NCBI RefSeq assembly: GCF_004349065.1
Contig: NZ_SMKZ01000008.1
Location: forward strand, 1 to 64,000
Origin: Jiangella asiatica
GTDB lineage: Bacteria; Actinomycetota; Actinomycetes; Jiangellales; Jiangellaceae
DNA: 64,000 nucleotides
Direction: 5' to 3'
Positions within the stretch are counted from its first letter, which is position 1, and each line of letters begins with the position of its first letter. Below the pieces are notes generated by a model. The model did not search any database. It saw only the letters and a program-made list of their open reading frames with translations, and had not been told where the DNA came from. Position numbers and translations under genes: made by a program. This document shows positions 42,222 to 51,137 of the stretch, piece after piece.

Positions 42222-42531
42222 GCGATTCCCTTCCTTCGTGGGTTCGGGATCTGATCTGGACCGCTTCGGTGGGCACGGTGCCCCCGAAGGCGGGTCGCCG
42301 TTTAGACCGGACCACCGCCCCGATCTCATCGGTTGTGGCCCGTCGACGGATGCGGTCGAGCGTCCGCATAGCGATCGCTTCCGGAACGCTGAAGCACCCG
42401 GAGGTCGATCACGGCGGAGCTGCCCGCGCTCGCCACGAGTACGAGGGGCGTGCCCGCTCGACCGACGGCGGAACGCACACGGCCTACACGGTGGTGCCAG
42501 TCGCCTGTCGCCGGCATGGACGCTCGGTGGA
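42222..42531. other. Intergenic stretch, no gene recognised
   Basis: 310 bases between the SnoaL-like start and the protease stop, both on the minus strand. Open frames are present in both directions but none shows a ribosome binding site plus recognisable motif. The promoter of the SnoaL-like/hydrolase unit must lie near its right end of transcription start (about 42230-42300). Confidence 0.45.
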
Positions 42532-44832
42532 TCAGGAGAGCTGGCGGAAGTTGATGTCGCCGATCCGCAGGTCGAAGTCGACACCGCCGTCGGTGACACC
42601 ACCGGACGTGTAGGGTCCGGCGTCCCGTTCGGGCTCGCGCGGCGGGAAGAAGCCGTCCTCGAGGCGGAACGGGGATTCACCGACGATCTGCTCGTAGACC
42701 GCCTGCCGCAACTCGACCACCTGATCCGGCCACGTCCGGACCTCGGACCAAGGGTACCGCGGATCGGTGAAGGGTGTCTCGCGGCGGGCGATCGCGATCT
42801 CGCAGTCGGCGAAGTCGTCCCGGATAACGGTCATCTCCGGAAGCGTCCCGTGCTCCTGGGCGGTGGCGCCTTCACCGAGCGACAGGGTCAGGTCGGCGGT
42901 CCGATCGTCGCTGGGCTCGCCCTCGATGACCTGCCCGCTCACCGTGACCGGCACGTTCCAGGTGAAGGTGAGCTCGGGATCGATGCTGTCGTGCTCGGGG
43001 CACTCGACGGTGTGCCCGTAGTCCACCTCGGACAGTTGCATGCTGCCGCTGCCGGTGACGTCGCCGTCGGAGTCGACGACGAGCATGCCGCCGATGAGGG
43101 TCCTGAACGGCTCCAGGACCGACCAGTCCAGGCCCTGGAGCGTCCACGGATAGAACTGGTCGTCGTCGTCCTGGTAGGCCTCAACGCTGTCGTACTCCGC
43201 GGGGTCGCGCGGCGACGTCGCGAGCCCAGCCAGCCGCCACACCTGGGAGCCCTGATCGAAGCCCAGACCCACGCTGAACGGGATGAACTGCCTGCCCGTG
43301 GTGACGTCGACGATCGGTTCGTCGGTCGGTCCGATCCCCAGGAACCGCAGGAACGCTTCGGCGATGAGTCGGCCGTTCTCGTCGGTGGCGTACGACATCG
43401 CGGTGCGGATCTCCGCCGGGGTCAGGTCGCGGTTCTCGGCCAGCGCGGTGGCGACCAGCCCCGACACCAGCGCCGTGGCCGCCGACGTTCCGCTGCTGAT
43501 CCAGTAGCCGTCGGGGGAGTCGGCCATCATGAGGTTGGCTCCCGGCGCGTGCACGTCGATGTACTCCTTGTCGGGAGTGCACGGCCACCGCGAGCCGTCC
43601 CGCTCGGTCGCGCCGACGGTGATGACGCTGCCGAAGGCGGCCGGCCAGCTGTCGAGATTCTCCCCCGGGCAGTAGTCGGCGCCGGAACCGTCGTTGCCCG
43701 CCGACGCGACGACCACGACACCTTGCTCCTCGGCGTAGCGGATCGCCGGACCGAACACGTCGTCGGGACAGTAGAGATCGGTAGAGCCGATCCGCATGCA
43801 GATGGCCGTCTGGCTGACGTTGATGACCCTGGCTCCGTTGTCGACGGCCGTGATGATGGCCTCGGCGATCGAGCCGAAGTTGCCGATGTCGGTCATGTTG
43901 ACGTCGGTGTCCAGCTCTCCTTCCTCGTTGACGTGCTGGTTGTGGATGTCGTAGGCGTGAATCGTGACGCCGGTGGCGACGCCGTGGACGACCCCGGTGT
44001 GCTCGCCGACGATGAGCGACGCCATCGCGGTCGCATGGTCGCCGGGTGCGTCCCGGCCCGGCTCGAGGATGTTCGTCTCGGAGATCGTGGCCTGGTCGAT
44101 GTTCGGATGGTTCGGGTAGATGCCGTCGTCGAGCAGGGCGACGACGATGCCCGTTCCCCGCGGGTCCGGCGGTAGGGCGTCGAAGTTCATCGCCTCGATC
44201 TGCCAGGACGTCTCGCCGTCCGGCAGCGGCCACTCGGTCTCCGAATCCGTCTCCCGCACAGGTCCGGCGACACCGGCGCCGAGAATCCCTTCCTCGGCTT
44301 TCAGCTGATCGATCCGAACCTGGACGTCGCCGCCGACCGGGACGGTCTCGAACTCGACCACCGGCGTCCCGTCGGAGTCGGCCCGGGTTACCGCGAGCAG
44401 AACCGGCTGGTCGGCGGGCCACTGGGTGACCGCAGGGCTCGGCGCTGGCCAGTCGGGCAGTCGGGCGGCATCCGACGGCTCGGAGACGGTCTCGCCCTGG
44501 ACGGAGGCGACGGTGGCCGTGGTGGCTCCGGCGGCGCTGAGCCGGTCGAGGGTGAGCTGGCAGGCGTGGTCCGGACAGCCATCCGGCTCGATGCGGATGG
44601 GCGTGTCGGTGCTGTCGAGTTGGAGTAGGTAGGCGTCGGCGCCATCGACGGGGGCGAACGCGACGACCAGACGCGGGTCGGCGCCGTCGGTGAGCGAGGC
44701 TTCGAGCGACGACGGCGGGAGCAGCGAGCCGTCGTGGCCGTCGTCCGAGCCTCCCGTGCAGGCTGCCGGTACCAGGAGCGTCGCGGTGAACAGGAGCATC
44801 GCTGCCCGCGTCTGCGCTGGTCGGCCCTGCAT
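42532..44832 (-). CDS. Secreted subtilisin-like (S8) serine protease, lipoprotein
   Basis: 766 residues. The signal peptide ends in the lipobox VPAAC (Cys25), giving a surface-anchored lipoprotein. Residues ~35-140 look like a fibronectin-III-like strand domain. The catalytic domain has Asp of VVALLDDGIYPNHP (about 235), His of PGDHATAMASLIVGEHTG (about 266), the oxyanion Asn in VVVASAGNDGSG (about 380) and Ser of ISSGTSAATALVSG (about 450). The final ~250 residues are an unassigned, acidic extracellular domain. It is divergent from the lipoprotein gene at 44952. The ATG at 44832 is preferred over TTG six bases upstream. Confidence 0.92.
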   Translation of the reverse strand: MQGRPAQTRAAMLLFTATLLVPAACTGGSDDGHDGSLLPPSSLEASLTDGADPRLVVAFAPVDGADAYLLQLDSTDTPIRIEPDGCPDHACQLTLDRLSAAGATTATVASVQGETVSEPSDAARLPDWPAPSPAVTQWPADQPVLLAVTRADSDGTPVVEFETVPVGGDVQVRIDQLKAEEGILGAGVAGPVRETDSETEWPLPDGETSWQIEAMNFDALPPDPRGTGIVVALLDDGIYPNHPNIDQATISETNILEPGRDAPGDHATAMASLIVGEHTGVVHGVATGVTIHAYDIHNQHVNEEGELDTDVNMTDIGNFGSIAEAIITAVDNGARVINVSQTAICMRIGSTDLYCPDDVFGPAIRYAEEQGVVVVASAGNDGSGADYCPGENLDSWPAAFGSVITVGATERDGSRWPCTPDKEYIDVHAPGANLMMADSPDGYWISSGTSAATALVSGLVATALAENRDLTPAEIRTAMSYATDENGRLIAEAFLRFLGIGPTDEPIVDVTTGRQFIPFSVGLGFDQGSQVWRLAGLATSPRDPAEYDSVEAYQDDDDQFYPWTLQGLDWSVLEPFRTLIGGMLVVDSDGDVTGSGSMQLSEVDYGHTVECPEHDSIDPELTFTWNVPVTVSGQVIEGEPSDDRTADLTLSLGEGATAQEHGTLPEMTVIRDDFADCEIAIARRETPFTDPRYPWSEVRTWPDQVVELRQAVYEQIVGESPFRLEDGFFPPREPERDAGPYTSGGVTDGGVDFDLRIGDINFRQLS

Positions 44833-44951
44833 GAACAAGCATGAAACCAGATGTCGGCAACCTTGTCATCGACCTTCCGGGTACCGGCGGCGCCAGGTGT
44901 ATACCATGAGCGGCCGGGCACATCGGGGAAGGCGACGGCAAGGAGAATGAC

Positions 44952-45515
44952 GTGCGGGCCTCGATACTTGCTGTAGGTCTCTTGGCCGTGATGACGTTGG
45001 TCGGCTGTGCGGACGAACCCGCTGAGACCTCGACGTCCACGGCCAACACCGGGAGCGCTGAGCCCACGTCGGACGATGACGGCGAGCCGACGACCGCACC
45101 GGCCGAAGCCGGCGAGGACAGCGAAGCCGGCGCCGAAGCGTTCGTGCGCTACTACCTCGAAGCCCTCAGCGACGGCTACAACCACCTGGCCGTCGGGGAG
45201 ATTCGCGCGCACGCGTTGGAAGCCTGCGTGACGTGCCACGAGTGGGCCGACGCGTACGCGGGGACGATGGAGCAAGGCGGCACGATCGTCTCCGGCGATG
45301 CCACCTGGCGGGTGGGCGAGATCGTCGTCTCCTCTTACGAGGCGGGCGCGAACGCCGAGGTCAGCGCGTCGGTGACGATCGGGGAGCACACGTTCACCGA
45401 ATCGGCGACCGCGACTCCGGTCGCGCGTCCGGAGGTGACGTTCCACTTCGAGTTCGTCGTCGTCCGGCAGGACGACTCCTGGGCCGTCGAGGAGATGGCC
45501 GAGTCTCAGATGTGA
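44952..45515 (+). CDS. DUF6318-like lipoprotein
   Basis: 187 residues. The signal peptide ends in LVGC (Cys19), followed by a Thr/Ser/Asp/Glu-rich linker of ~40 residues. The folded part starts FVRYYLEALSDGYNHL and contains ALEACVTCHEWAD, two cysteines close together, as in DUF6318 proteins of actinomycetes. An NTF2-like fold is likely. The GTG at 44952 has AAGGAGAATGA. Function is unknown. It is divergent from the S8 protease. Confidence 0.8.
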   Translation: MRASILAVGLLAVMTLVGCADEPAETSTSTANTGSAEPTSDDDGEPTTAPAEAGEDSEAGAEAFVRYYLEALSDGYNHLAVGEIRAHALEACVTCHEWADAYAGTMEQGGTIVSGDATWRVGEIVVSSYEAGANAEVSASVTIGEHTFTESATATPVARPEVTFHFEFVVVRQDDSWAVEEMAESQM

Positions 45516-45752
45516 TCCGGGCTGCGATCCCCTGTGATCATCAACGATCACGCGGCCAACGGTTGACGATCATGGAAACCGCGATCGGTGTCCCGCGGCC
45601 AGGCCGGCGGACCGGTGGCGGACCGTGCCGAGCGCCGGCCGGGCAGCACGGCCGGTGGCGGATGGAAGTCCTGGGTTGGGAGTGTTCGCGGGAAGAGCAC
45701 GACAAGAGGCGTGCCGGATTTCAGGACGAGGCGGCGTCCAGTCGGGCTGCAG

Positions 45753-46382
45753 TCAGCTCACGAGGGCATGGCGGTGCGCCTGGCCGACGATGCGATCAGC
45801 GGTTTGGTCAGGGGTGAGGGCAGCGGTGTCGAACCACCAGCCGGTATCGCCGAACTCCCGCTTCATGTCGGCCTCAAGGGCTTCGTAGCCGTCGAAGTCG
45901 AACCGCTCACGTGGATCCCTGATGGTGTTGCGATATCGGCAGACCTCGATGCCGGGTGTGAGGACGACGAACATGACCCGGCGAGGCCTGAGGAGCTCGA
46001 GGAAGAAGTCCAGCCTCTCGCGGGAGGGAATCACCGCATCGATCAGTGGCGTGAAGCCGGCGTCGGCGAAGTTGTTGGCCAGTGTGCACAGATTGCGGTG
46101 GCACAGCTCCACCTGTCGCGCTGCTTCGGCGGCGGGCTCGCCCAATGCCCAGACGAAACCACTGACAATCATCCTGTTGAGCTCATCGCCGTCGAGCCGG
46201 GCGGAACGCGGCAGCCGCTCGGCGGCCAGCCTGGTGACGGTCGATTTCCCGGCCCCCGGCATCCCTGTCACGATCACGCAACTCGGCGTTCCTGTAGGGA
46301 GCACGACCGGAATCGTGTCACCGTGCCTGCTGATCGGCAATCCTATTTCCCAGGAGCCGCGACCGCACGAGCGGAACCGCAT
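45753..46382 (-). CDS. Small P-loop kinase / AAA-type nucleotide-binding protein
   Basis: 209 residues. Walker A is VIVTGMPGAGKSTVTRLAAE. It is followed by ARLDGDELNRMIVSG (a Walker-B-like or substrate Asp region), a lid-type helix pair, and RFDFDGYEALEADMKREFGDTGWWFDTA near the C-terminus, as in small kinases of the adenylylsulfate/chloramphenicol phosphotransferase group. The ATG at 46382 has GAGGA upstream; GTG 46304, closer to the P-loop, is an alternative start. The substrate is unknown. It may inactivate a small molecule or antibiotic, but this is speculative. Confidence 0.78.
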   Translation of the reverse strand: MRFRSCGRGSWEIGLPISRHGDTIPVVLPTGTPSCVIVTGMPGAGKSTVTRLAAERLPRSARLDGDELNRMIVSGFVWALGEPAAEAARQVELCHRNLCTLANNFADAGFTPLIDAVIPSRERLDFFLELLRPRRVMFVVLTPGIEVCRYRNTIRDPRERFDFDGYEALEADMKREFGDTGWWFDTAALTPDQTADRIVGQAHRHALVS

Positions 46383-46497
46383 TGAGCCAGATCCTCGTCT
46401 CGTGACATCGCGCACGACGACGACCTCGGCCACGACGTCGCGCTCCGTCAGCACGTCGCAGGGCCATCACCAGGCATACATGCCTGGTGAACCGCAC

Positions 46498-47787
46498 CTA
46501 GCCCTGGTGGTGTGACGGATCGTCGACGGGCGTGGCCTCGGAGCTCGCCGGGAGAGTGACGGTCACGACGAGGCCGCCACCGTCGCGCGGGTGGGCGGTT
46601 GCGTCTCCGCTGTGGGCTCGCGCGATGGCGCGGACGATGGACAGTCCCAGGCCGGCGCCCTTCGCGGTGGTCAGGCGGTCGGTGCCGAGCCGGCGGAACG
46701 GTTCGAAGAGGGCCGAGACCTCGTACGGTGGGACGACGGGGCCGGTGTTGCTGACCTCCAGCTCGACGACTCCCGCATCGGAGTCGGTGCGGCTCGTGAC
46801 GTGAACCCAGCCGCCGTCGGGGTCGTTGTGCCGGATGCCGTTCTCGACGAGGTTGTGCACGAGGCGTTCAAGGAGGAGCGCGTCGCCGTCGGTCACGGCT
46901 TCCCCGGCCTCGTCGTGCACGTCGACCCCAGCTGATTCCGCGTCGTCGGAAGCTTGGCCGATGACGTGGTCGATGACGTCGGCGAGGTCGACCGGGAACC
47001 GTTCGACCAGCTCGTTCTCGGCTCTGGCCAGCAGGAGAAGGCCAGCGATCAGGCGCTCGTGGCGGGTGTTGATCTCCAGGAGGTCTTCACCCAGGCGCTT
47101 GACGTCGTCAGAGGCTGTTCGCCGGCGCATCGCCAGCTCGACGAGGCCCCGGCCGAGCGTGAGCGGCGTACGTAGCTCGTGCGAGGCGTTGGCCACGAAA
47201 CGACGTTGACCATCGAAGGACCGGTCGAGGCGGGCAACCATCGTGTCGAACGTGTCGGCGAGCTCCTTGACTTCATCGTCGGGGCCGACGAGCGCTATGC
47301 GTTCGTGGAGTCCGCGGTCGGCGGCGGGAGCGGCGGCGATGCGTCGTGCGGTTTCGGTGACGCGGTGCAGCGGCGCGAGCACTCGGCCGGCCACCAGCCA
47401 CCCCAGTCCGGCCGCGGCGCCGCCGACGACCACGAGTGCGATACCTCCCTGGGTGATCAGCGACGTCACGGCCGAGTCCCGAAGCCGTTGCTCCTGCTGG
47501 TTCATCCATTCCGTGGCCGCCTCGTCGGAGAAGACCTGTCCGTCGTCGGTGACGATCTCGTTTCGTCGAGGTGCGTCCACTTCGCTGGTCGACCGGTCCT
47601 CCCCGTCGGTGGAGCTCGAGAAACTGGCCTCTTGTGAAAAGCCGGACAACTGCTGGTTGAACAGCGCGTAGGTGGTGCCGAGGAGAACGACGCCGGCGAT
47701 GAGGAACATGGCCCCGTAGATGACCGTCAGTCTGGTGCGCAGGCTGATCCGGTTCGGCAGGATTCTGGTCAACTCTCGGAGTCTCAT
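46498..47787 (-). CDS. Two-component sensor histidine kinase
   Basis: 429 residues. Membrane helix ~20-42, a short extracellular region of ~65 residues, and a second helix ~108-135. Then HAMP (LHRVTETARRIAAAPAAD), H-box FVANASHELRTPLT with His203, an N-box-like LVHNLVENGIRHNDPDGG, and G-boxes AKGAGLGLSIVRAIARAHSG. The protein ends with the catalytic domain. Its start overlaps the regulator stop (ATGA). With the regulator and the divergent export operon it forms a likely envelope-stress or antimicrobial-peptide response system. Confidence 0.93.
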   Translation of the reverse strand: MRLRELTRILPNRISLRTRLTVIYGAMFLIAGVVLLGTTYALFNQQLSGFSQEASFSSSTDGEDRSTSEVDAPRRNEIVTDDGQVFSDEAATEWMNQQEQRLRDSAVTSLITQGGIALVVVGGAAAGLGWLVAGRVLAPLHRVTETARRIAAAPAADRGLHERIALVGPDDEVKELADTFDTMVARLDRSFDGQRRFVANASHELRTPLTLGRGLVELAMRRRTASDDVKRLGEDLLEINTRHERLIAGLLLLARAENELVERFPVDLADVIDHVIGQASDDAESAGVDVHDEAGEAVTDGDALLLERLVHNLVENGIRHNDPDGGWVHVTSRTDSDAGVVELEVSNTGPVVPPYEVSALFEPFRRLGTDRLTTAKGAGLGLSIVRAIARAHSGDATAHPRDGGGLVVTVTLPASSEATPVDDPSHHQG

Positions 47788-48440
47788 GGGATGCGGTATC
47801 CCACACCGGGGATCGTCTCGACGATCGGCGGGTTGCCGAGCTTGCGGCGCAGCTTGAGGATGGCCAGCCGGACGGCTCCGGTGAACGGGTCGGCGAACTC
47901 GTCCCAGACTTTCTCCAGCAGGTGCTCGGCGGAGACGGCGGCGCCGTCGGCACGCAGCAGTTCGGTGAGTACAGCGAACTCCTTCTTGGACAGTGCCAGC
48001 AGTCGGTCCTCACGGAAGGCCTGGTGACGGGCCGGGTCCACGATGATGCCTGCCCGGCGCAGCACGGGTGGAACGGGCGGACGGGAGCGGCGCCCGAGCG
48101 CATGGACACGTGCGCTGAGCTCGGCGAACGCGAACGGCTTGGTCAGGTAGTCATCGGCGCCGAGTCGCAACCCGGTCACTCGGTCGACTACCTCGGCGGC
48201 GGCTGTGAGCATCAGCACCCGCGCGCCCGAACCGTCCTCGACCAGTTCGCGGCAGACATCGTCGCCATGGATGAGCGGAATGTCGCGGTCGAGGACGACG
48301 ACGTCGTAGTCGTTGACGCCGGTGCGTTCCAACGCCGCGGCGCCGTCGTGGACGACGTCAACGGCATGGGCATCGCTACGCAGCCATTCCCCGACCGCCT
48401 CGGCGAGTCTCGGCTCGTCCTCTACGACCAGTACCCGCAT
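47784..48440 (-). CDS. OmpR-family response regulator
   Basis: 218 residues. Receiver domain: VEDEPRLAEAVGEWL, phospho-acceptor Asp51 in VVVLDRDIPLIHGDD, the Thr/Lys switch residues in LMLTAAAEVVDRVTG and YLTKPF. The C-terminal winged helix contains LSKKEFAVLTELLRADGAAV and GAVRLAILKLRRKLG. ATG 48440 starts MRVLVVEDE. It is the first gene of the kinase pair. Candidate binding repeats (GAAACGC) lie in the divergent promoter region. Confidence 0.94.
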   Translation of the reverse strand: MRVLVVEDEPRLAEAVGEWLRSDAHAVDVVHDGAAALERTGVNDYDVVVLDRDIPLIHGDDVCRELVEDGSGARVLMLTAAAEVVDRVTGLRLGADDYLTKPFAFAELSARVHALGRRSRPPVPPVLRRAGIIVDPARHQAFREDRLLALSKKEFAVLTELLRADGAAVSAEHLLEKVWDEFADPFTGAVRLAILKLRRKLGNPPIVETIPGVGYRIP

Positions 48441-48550
48441 GTCTGATCCTCTTTCGCTGGTCGGAGTGGCGGCTATCGATGACGCTCGCCGCCACCCCGC
48501 ACGGTCATTGTCGCCGACCGGCGTGTTTCTTTTCCGTTAGCGCTTTGCCT

Positions 48551-48589
48551 GCGTTTCGTCTCGGGCACAAGGAAACGCTGAAGAAACGC
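48551..48589. promoter_or_regulatory. GAAACGC repeats, candidate response-regulator sites
   Basis: GAAACGC occurs twice as direct repeats (48572-48578 and 48583-48589), exactly 11 bases apart, and once inverted (GCGTTTC, 48551-48557). An 11-base direct repeat is the usual spacing for OmpR/PhoB dimers. The site lies between the response regulator and export operon starts. Confidence 0.5.
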
Positions 48590-48655
48590 CCCTCACCCTT
48601 CGATGGTCCCAACGGCGCCGGTACTCGGCCGGGGCCACGACAGGAAGTCGAGACG

Positions 48656-49240
48656 ATGATGCGCATCCGATTTCGCATGGGGCTGGCGGCCCTGCCGCTG
48701 GTCATCCTGGTGGCTCTCACCGGCTGCGGGTCAGACGACGGAAGCGGCGACGACGACGGCTCGGTCGCATCCGCCGACGGCGGCACGCCCTCCGACAGCG
48801 GGGACGACGGCAGCCGGGATGACGACAGCGGCGACGGCGGGAAGCCGCTGAGCGAGGACGAGCTGCATGACAGGCTGCTGGAGTACGCGCAGTGCCTGCG
48901 CGACCACGGCCTCGACGTGGAGGACCCGGCACCCGGCGAGGGCATCCAGATTCAGAACGAGGGCGATCCCTCGAAGTCCGACGAAGCTATGGCCGCGTGC
49001 GAGGATGTGGCACCGCCGTCTCCCCCTGAGGGGAGCGAGGACGACGATCGCGAGGACATGCTGACGTTCGCGCAGTGCATGCGTGACAACGGCGTCGAGG
49101 CCTTCAAGGATCCCAAGCCCGGCGAGGGTATCAACATCGGCCCGGAGGTCGCCGAGGACCCGGACTTCGTAGCGGCCGAGCAGACCTGCAACGACCAGGT
49201 GTTCGGTGGACAGCCCGACACGCAAGGCGGCCCGTCGTGA
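48656..49240 (+). CDS. Acidic lipoprotein with duplicated CMRDNGV-type motif
   Basis: 194 residues. A signal peptide ends in LTGC (Cys24), followed by a very acidic, Gly/Ser/Asp-rich linker of ~45 residues. Then come two related segments: YAQCLRDHGLDVEDPAPGEG and FAQCMRDNGVEAFKDPKPGEG. Each starts with a Cys and ends in a Pro/Gly motif, with further cysteines (ACEDV, TCNDQ) likely to form disulfides. This pattern is common in actinobacterial lipoproteins next to ABC exporters. The ATG at 48656 is preceded by GGAAG. Its stop overlaps the HlyD gene (GTGA), so it is co-translated with the exporter. Confidence 0.82.
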   Translation: MMRIRFRMGLAALPLVILVALTGCGSDDGSGDDDGSVASADGGTPSDSGDDGSRDDDSGDGGKPLSEDELHDRLLEYAQCLRDHGLDVEDPAPGEGIQIQNEGDPSKSDEAMAACEDVAPPSPPEGSEDDDREDMLTFAQCMRDNGVEAFKDPKPGEGINIGPEVAEDPDFVAAEQTCNDQVFGGQPDTQGGPS

Positions 49241-50397
49241 GCCAGGGCATCATCATGTCGCGACCACCGGACGAGTCGGAGCTGGACGCCGACGACCGTC
49301 CACGACGACGTCGCCTGCTGTGGCTGGCTACGACTCTCGTTGTGGCCGGCGGCGCCGGGGCCTGGTACTGGTTCGCCATCCGGAACGACACATCGGCACC
49401 GGCCGACGCGTCGACCGGTCCCGCGGCGACCGCGGAGGTCGCCAGGGAGACGCTTACCAGAGCCGAGTCGTTGACCGGCACGCTCGGCTACGGCACGCCG
49501 CTCGCCGTCAAGGCGAAGGGCGACGGAACCGTCACCTGGCTCGCTGCCCAGGAGTCGGCGGTCGGCCGTGGCACCGAGCTGTACCGCCTGAACGAGCAGC
49601 CGGTGATCGCTGTGATCGGGTCGGTCCCCATGTACCGCGAGTTGTCACCGGGCGCTGAGGGAACTGACGTCGAGGTGATCGAGCAGAACCTCAGCGAGCT
49701 GGGCTACGACGGGTTCACCGTCGATGACGAGTACACCTGGTACACGGCACAAGCCGTCAGGGAGTGGCAAGCCGACATCGGCGCCGAGAGGACCGGCACG
49801 GTCGGACCGACCGACGTCGTGGTCGTTCCCCAGGCTGGACGCGTTGACGGGATCAAGGTCGCACTCGGCGACACGGTCGCACCCGACACCGAGGTCCTCG
49901 GCATCACCACCGCCGACCAGATCGTGTCGCTGGAGGTCGACGTCGCCGACCGGGGTCTCATCGACGTCGGCACCGCGGTCTCCGTCCAGCTGCCAGGCGG
50001 TCAGGAGGCGGCCGGGACGGTCACCTCCTCCACGGTGGTCGAGGACACCTCCGGCGAGGGCGACGACGGCGGAGAAGGAGGCGGAGGCGACGGGGACCCT
50101 GGCGCGGACGACACCATCACCGAGGTGGAGGTGACGCTCACCGGCCCGGTCGACGAGGCCCTGATCGGGGCGCCGGTCGACGTCGTCGTGGACGTCGAGA
50201 CCCGCGAGGACGTCCTCGTCGTCCCCGTCAACGCCCTGCTCGCCCTGGCCGGGGGCGGGTTCGGCCTCGAAGTCGTCCGCGCCGATGGCACGACGGACAT
50301 CGTTGCTGTCGAGACCGGCATGTTCGCCAACGGCAAGGTCGAGGTGAGCGGCGCGGACATCGCCGAGGGAACCGTCGTCGGGGCGGCCGGCCGATGA
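49237..50397 (+). CDS. HlyD/MacA-like membrane-fusion protein with peptidoglycan-binding domain
   Basis: 386 residues. One N-terminal membrane helix (LLWLATTLVVAGGAGAWYW). A peptidoglycan-binding domain is visible at about 145-185: GTDVEVIEQNLSELGYD, then FTVDDEYTWYTAQAVREWQ. Two barrel halves follow, including APVDVVVDVE. A Gly/Asp-rich spacer lies inside the beta-barrel region. The GTG at 49237 overlaps the lipoprotein stop; ATG 49255 is another option. Such proteins connect a MacB-type ABC exporter to the cell envelope, fitting the two following genes. Confidence 0.86.
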   Translation: MSQGIIMSRPPDESELDADDRPRRRRLLWLATTLVVAGGAGAWYWFAIRNDTSAPADASTGPAATAEVARETLTRAESLTGTLGYGTPLAVKAKGDGTVTWLAAQESAVGRGTELYRLNEQPVIAVIGSVPMYRELSPGAEGTDVEVIEQNLSELGYDGFTVDDEYTWYTAQAVREWQADIGAERTGTVGPTDVVVVPQAGRVDGIKVALGDTVAPDTEVLGITTADQIVSLEVDVADRGLIDVGTAVSVQLPGGQEAAGTVTSSTVVEDTSGEGDDGGEGGGGDGDPGADDTITEVEVTLTGPVDEALIGAPVDVVVDVETREDVLVVPVNALLALAGGGFGLEVVRADGTTDIVAVETGMFANGKVEVSGADIAEGTVVGAAGR

Positions 50398-51137
50398 GCA
50401 CACGCATCCAAGCCGCCGCCACGGCGCCCGTCGCGGTCGCGGACACGAGGGATCCCGTCGTCCTCCTGCGCGACGTCCGCCGCATCTATCCCGGGCACCC
50501 ACCGGTGCGAGCGCTCGACGGCGTCGACCTGCAGATCGACCCGGGCGAACTCGTCGGCATCGTCGGACCGTCAGGCTCGGGAAAGACGACCCTGCTCAAC
50601 GTGCTGGGCACGCTGGATCGGGCCGACGCCGGCGTGGTGCGCGTCGACGGCTACGACGTCGAGGAGCTGTCGGACCGGCAGCTGTCGGCGATGCGCGCGC
50701 ACCGGATTGGCTTCGTGTTCCAGCAGTTCTTCCTCTCCCCAGGAGTGACCGCGCTGGACAACGTCGCCGACGGACTGCTCTACACCGGGCTCGCTCAGCG
50801 CAACCGCCGGGCCAGGGCACGGCGGACACTGACCCGGGTCGGGCTCGCTGACCGGACGCACCACAAGCCGCACCAGCTCTCCGGCGGGCAACGGCAACGG
50901 GTCGCCGTCGCCCGGGCTCTCGTCGGCCAGCCGGCGCTGCTGCTCGCCGACGAGCCGACAGGCGCCTTGGACTCGGCCTCCGGTGCCGCGGTACTGGAGC
51001 TCCTGCACGAGCTTCGCGACACCGGAACGACCATCGTCGTCATCACCCACGACCACGGCGTGGCAGCGGAGCTGCCCCGGCAGGTGCACATCCTCGACGG
51101 CCGGATCGAGTCCGACGAAAGGACCGCAGAACGATGA
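50394..51137 (+). CDS. MacB/LolD-type ABC exporter ATPase
   Basis: 247 residues. Walker A GPSGSGKTTLLNVLGTLDRAD, Q-loop FVFQQFFLSPGVTALDNV, signature LSGGQRQR, Walker B LLLADEPTGALDSASG and switch ITHDHGVAAELPRQ. The DEPTGALDS sequence and short loop are typical of the macrolide/lipoprotein type (MacB, LolD, FtsE), not of drug or sugar importers. The ATG at 50394 overlaps the preceding stop (ATGA). It is paired with the MacB-type permease directly downstream. Confidence 0.94.
   Translation: MSTRIQAAATAPVAVADTRDPVVLLRDVRRIYPGHPPVRALDGVDLQIDPGELVGIVGPSGSGKTTLLNVLGTLDRADAGVVRVDGYDVEELSDRQLSAMRAHRIGFVFQQFFLSPGVTALDNVADGLLYTGLAQRNRRARARRTLTRVGLADRTHHKPHQLSGGQRQRVAVARALVGQPALLLADEPTGALDSASGAAVLELLHELRDTGTTIVVITHDHGVAAELPRQVHILDGRIESDERTAER

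Noticed and set aside
42191-42613. Plus-strand frame spanning the gap before the protease
   Set aside because: It overlaps the SnoaL-like and protease genes on the other strand and has no motif support.
45534-45551. GTGATC-ATCAAC-GATCAC inverted repeat after the DUF6318-like gene
   Set aside because: Only a 6-bp stem with no T tract and no adjacent start; could be a weak terminator or a chance palindrome. Not supported enough to call.
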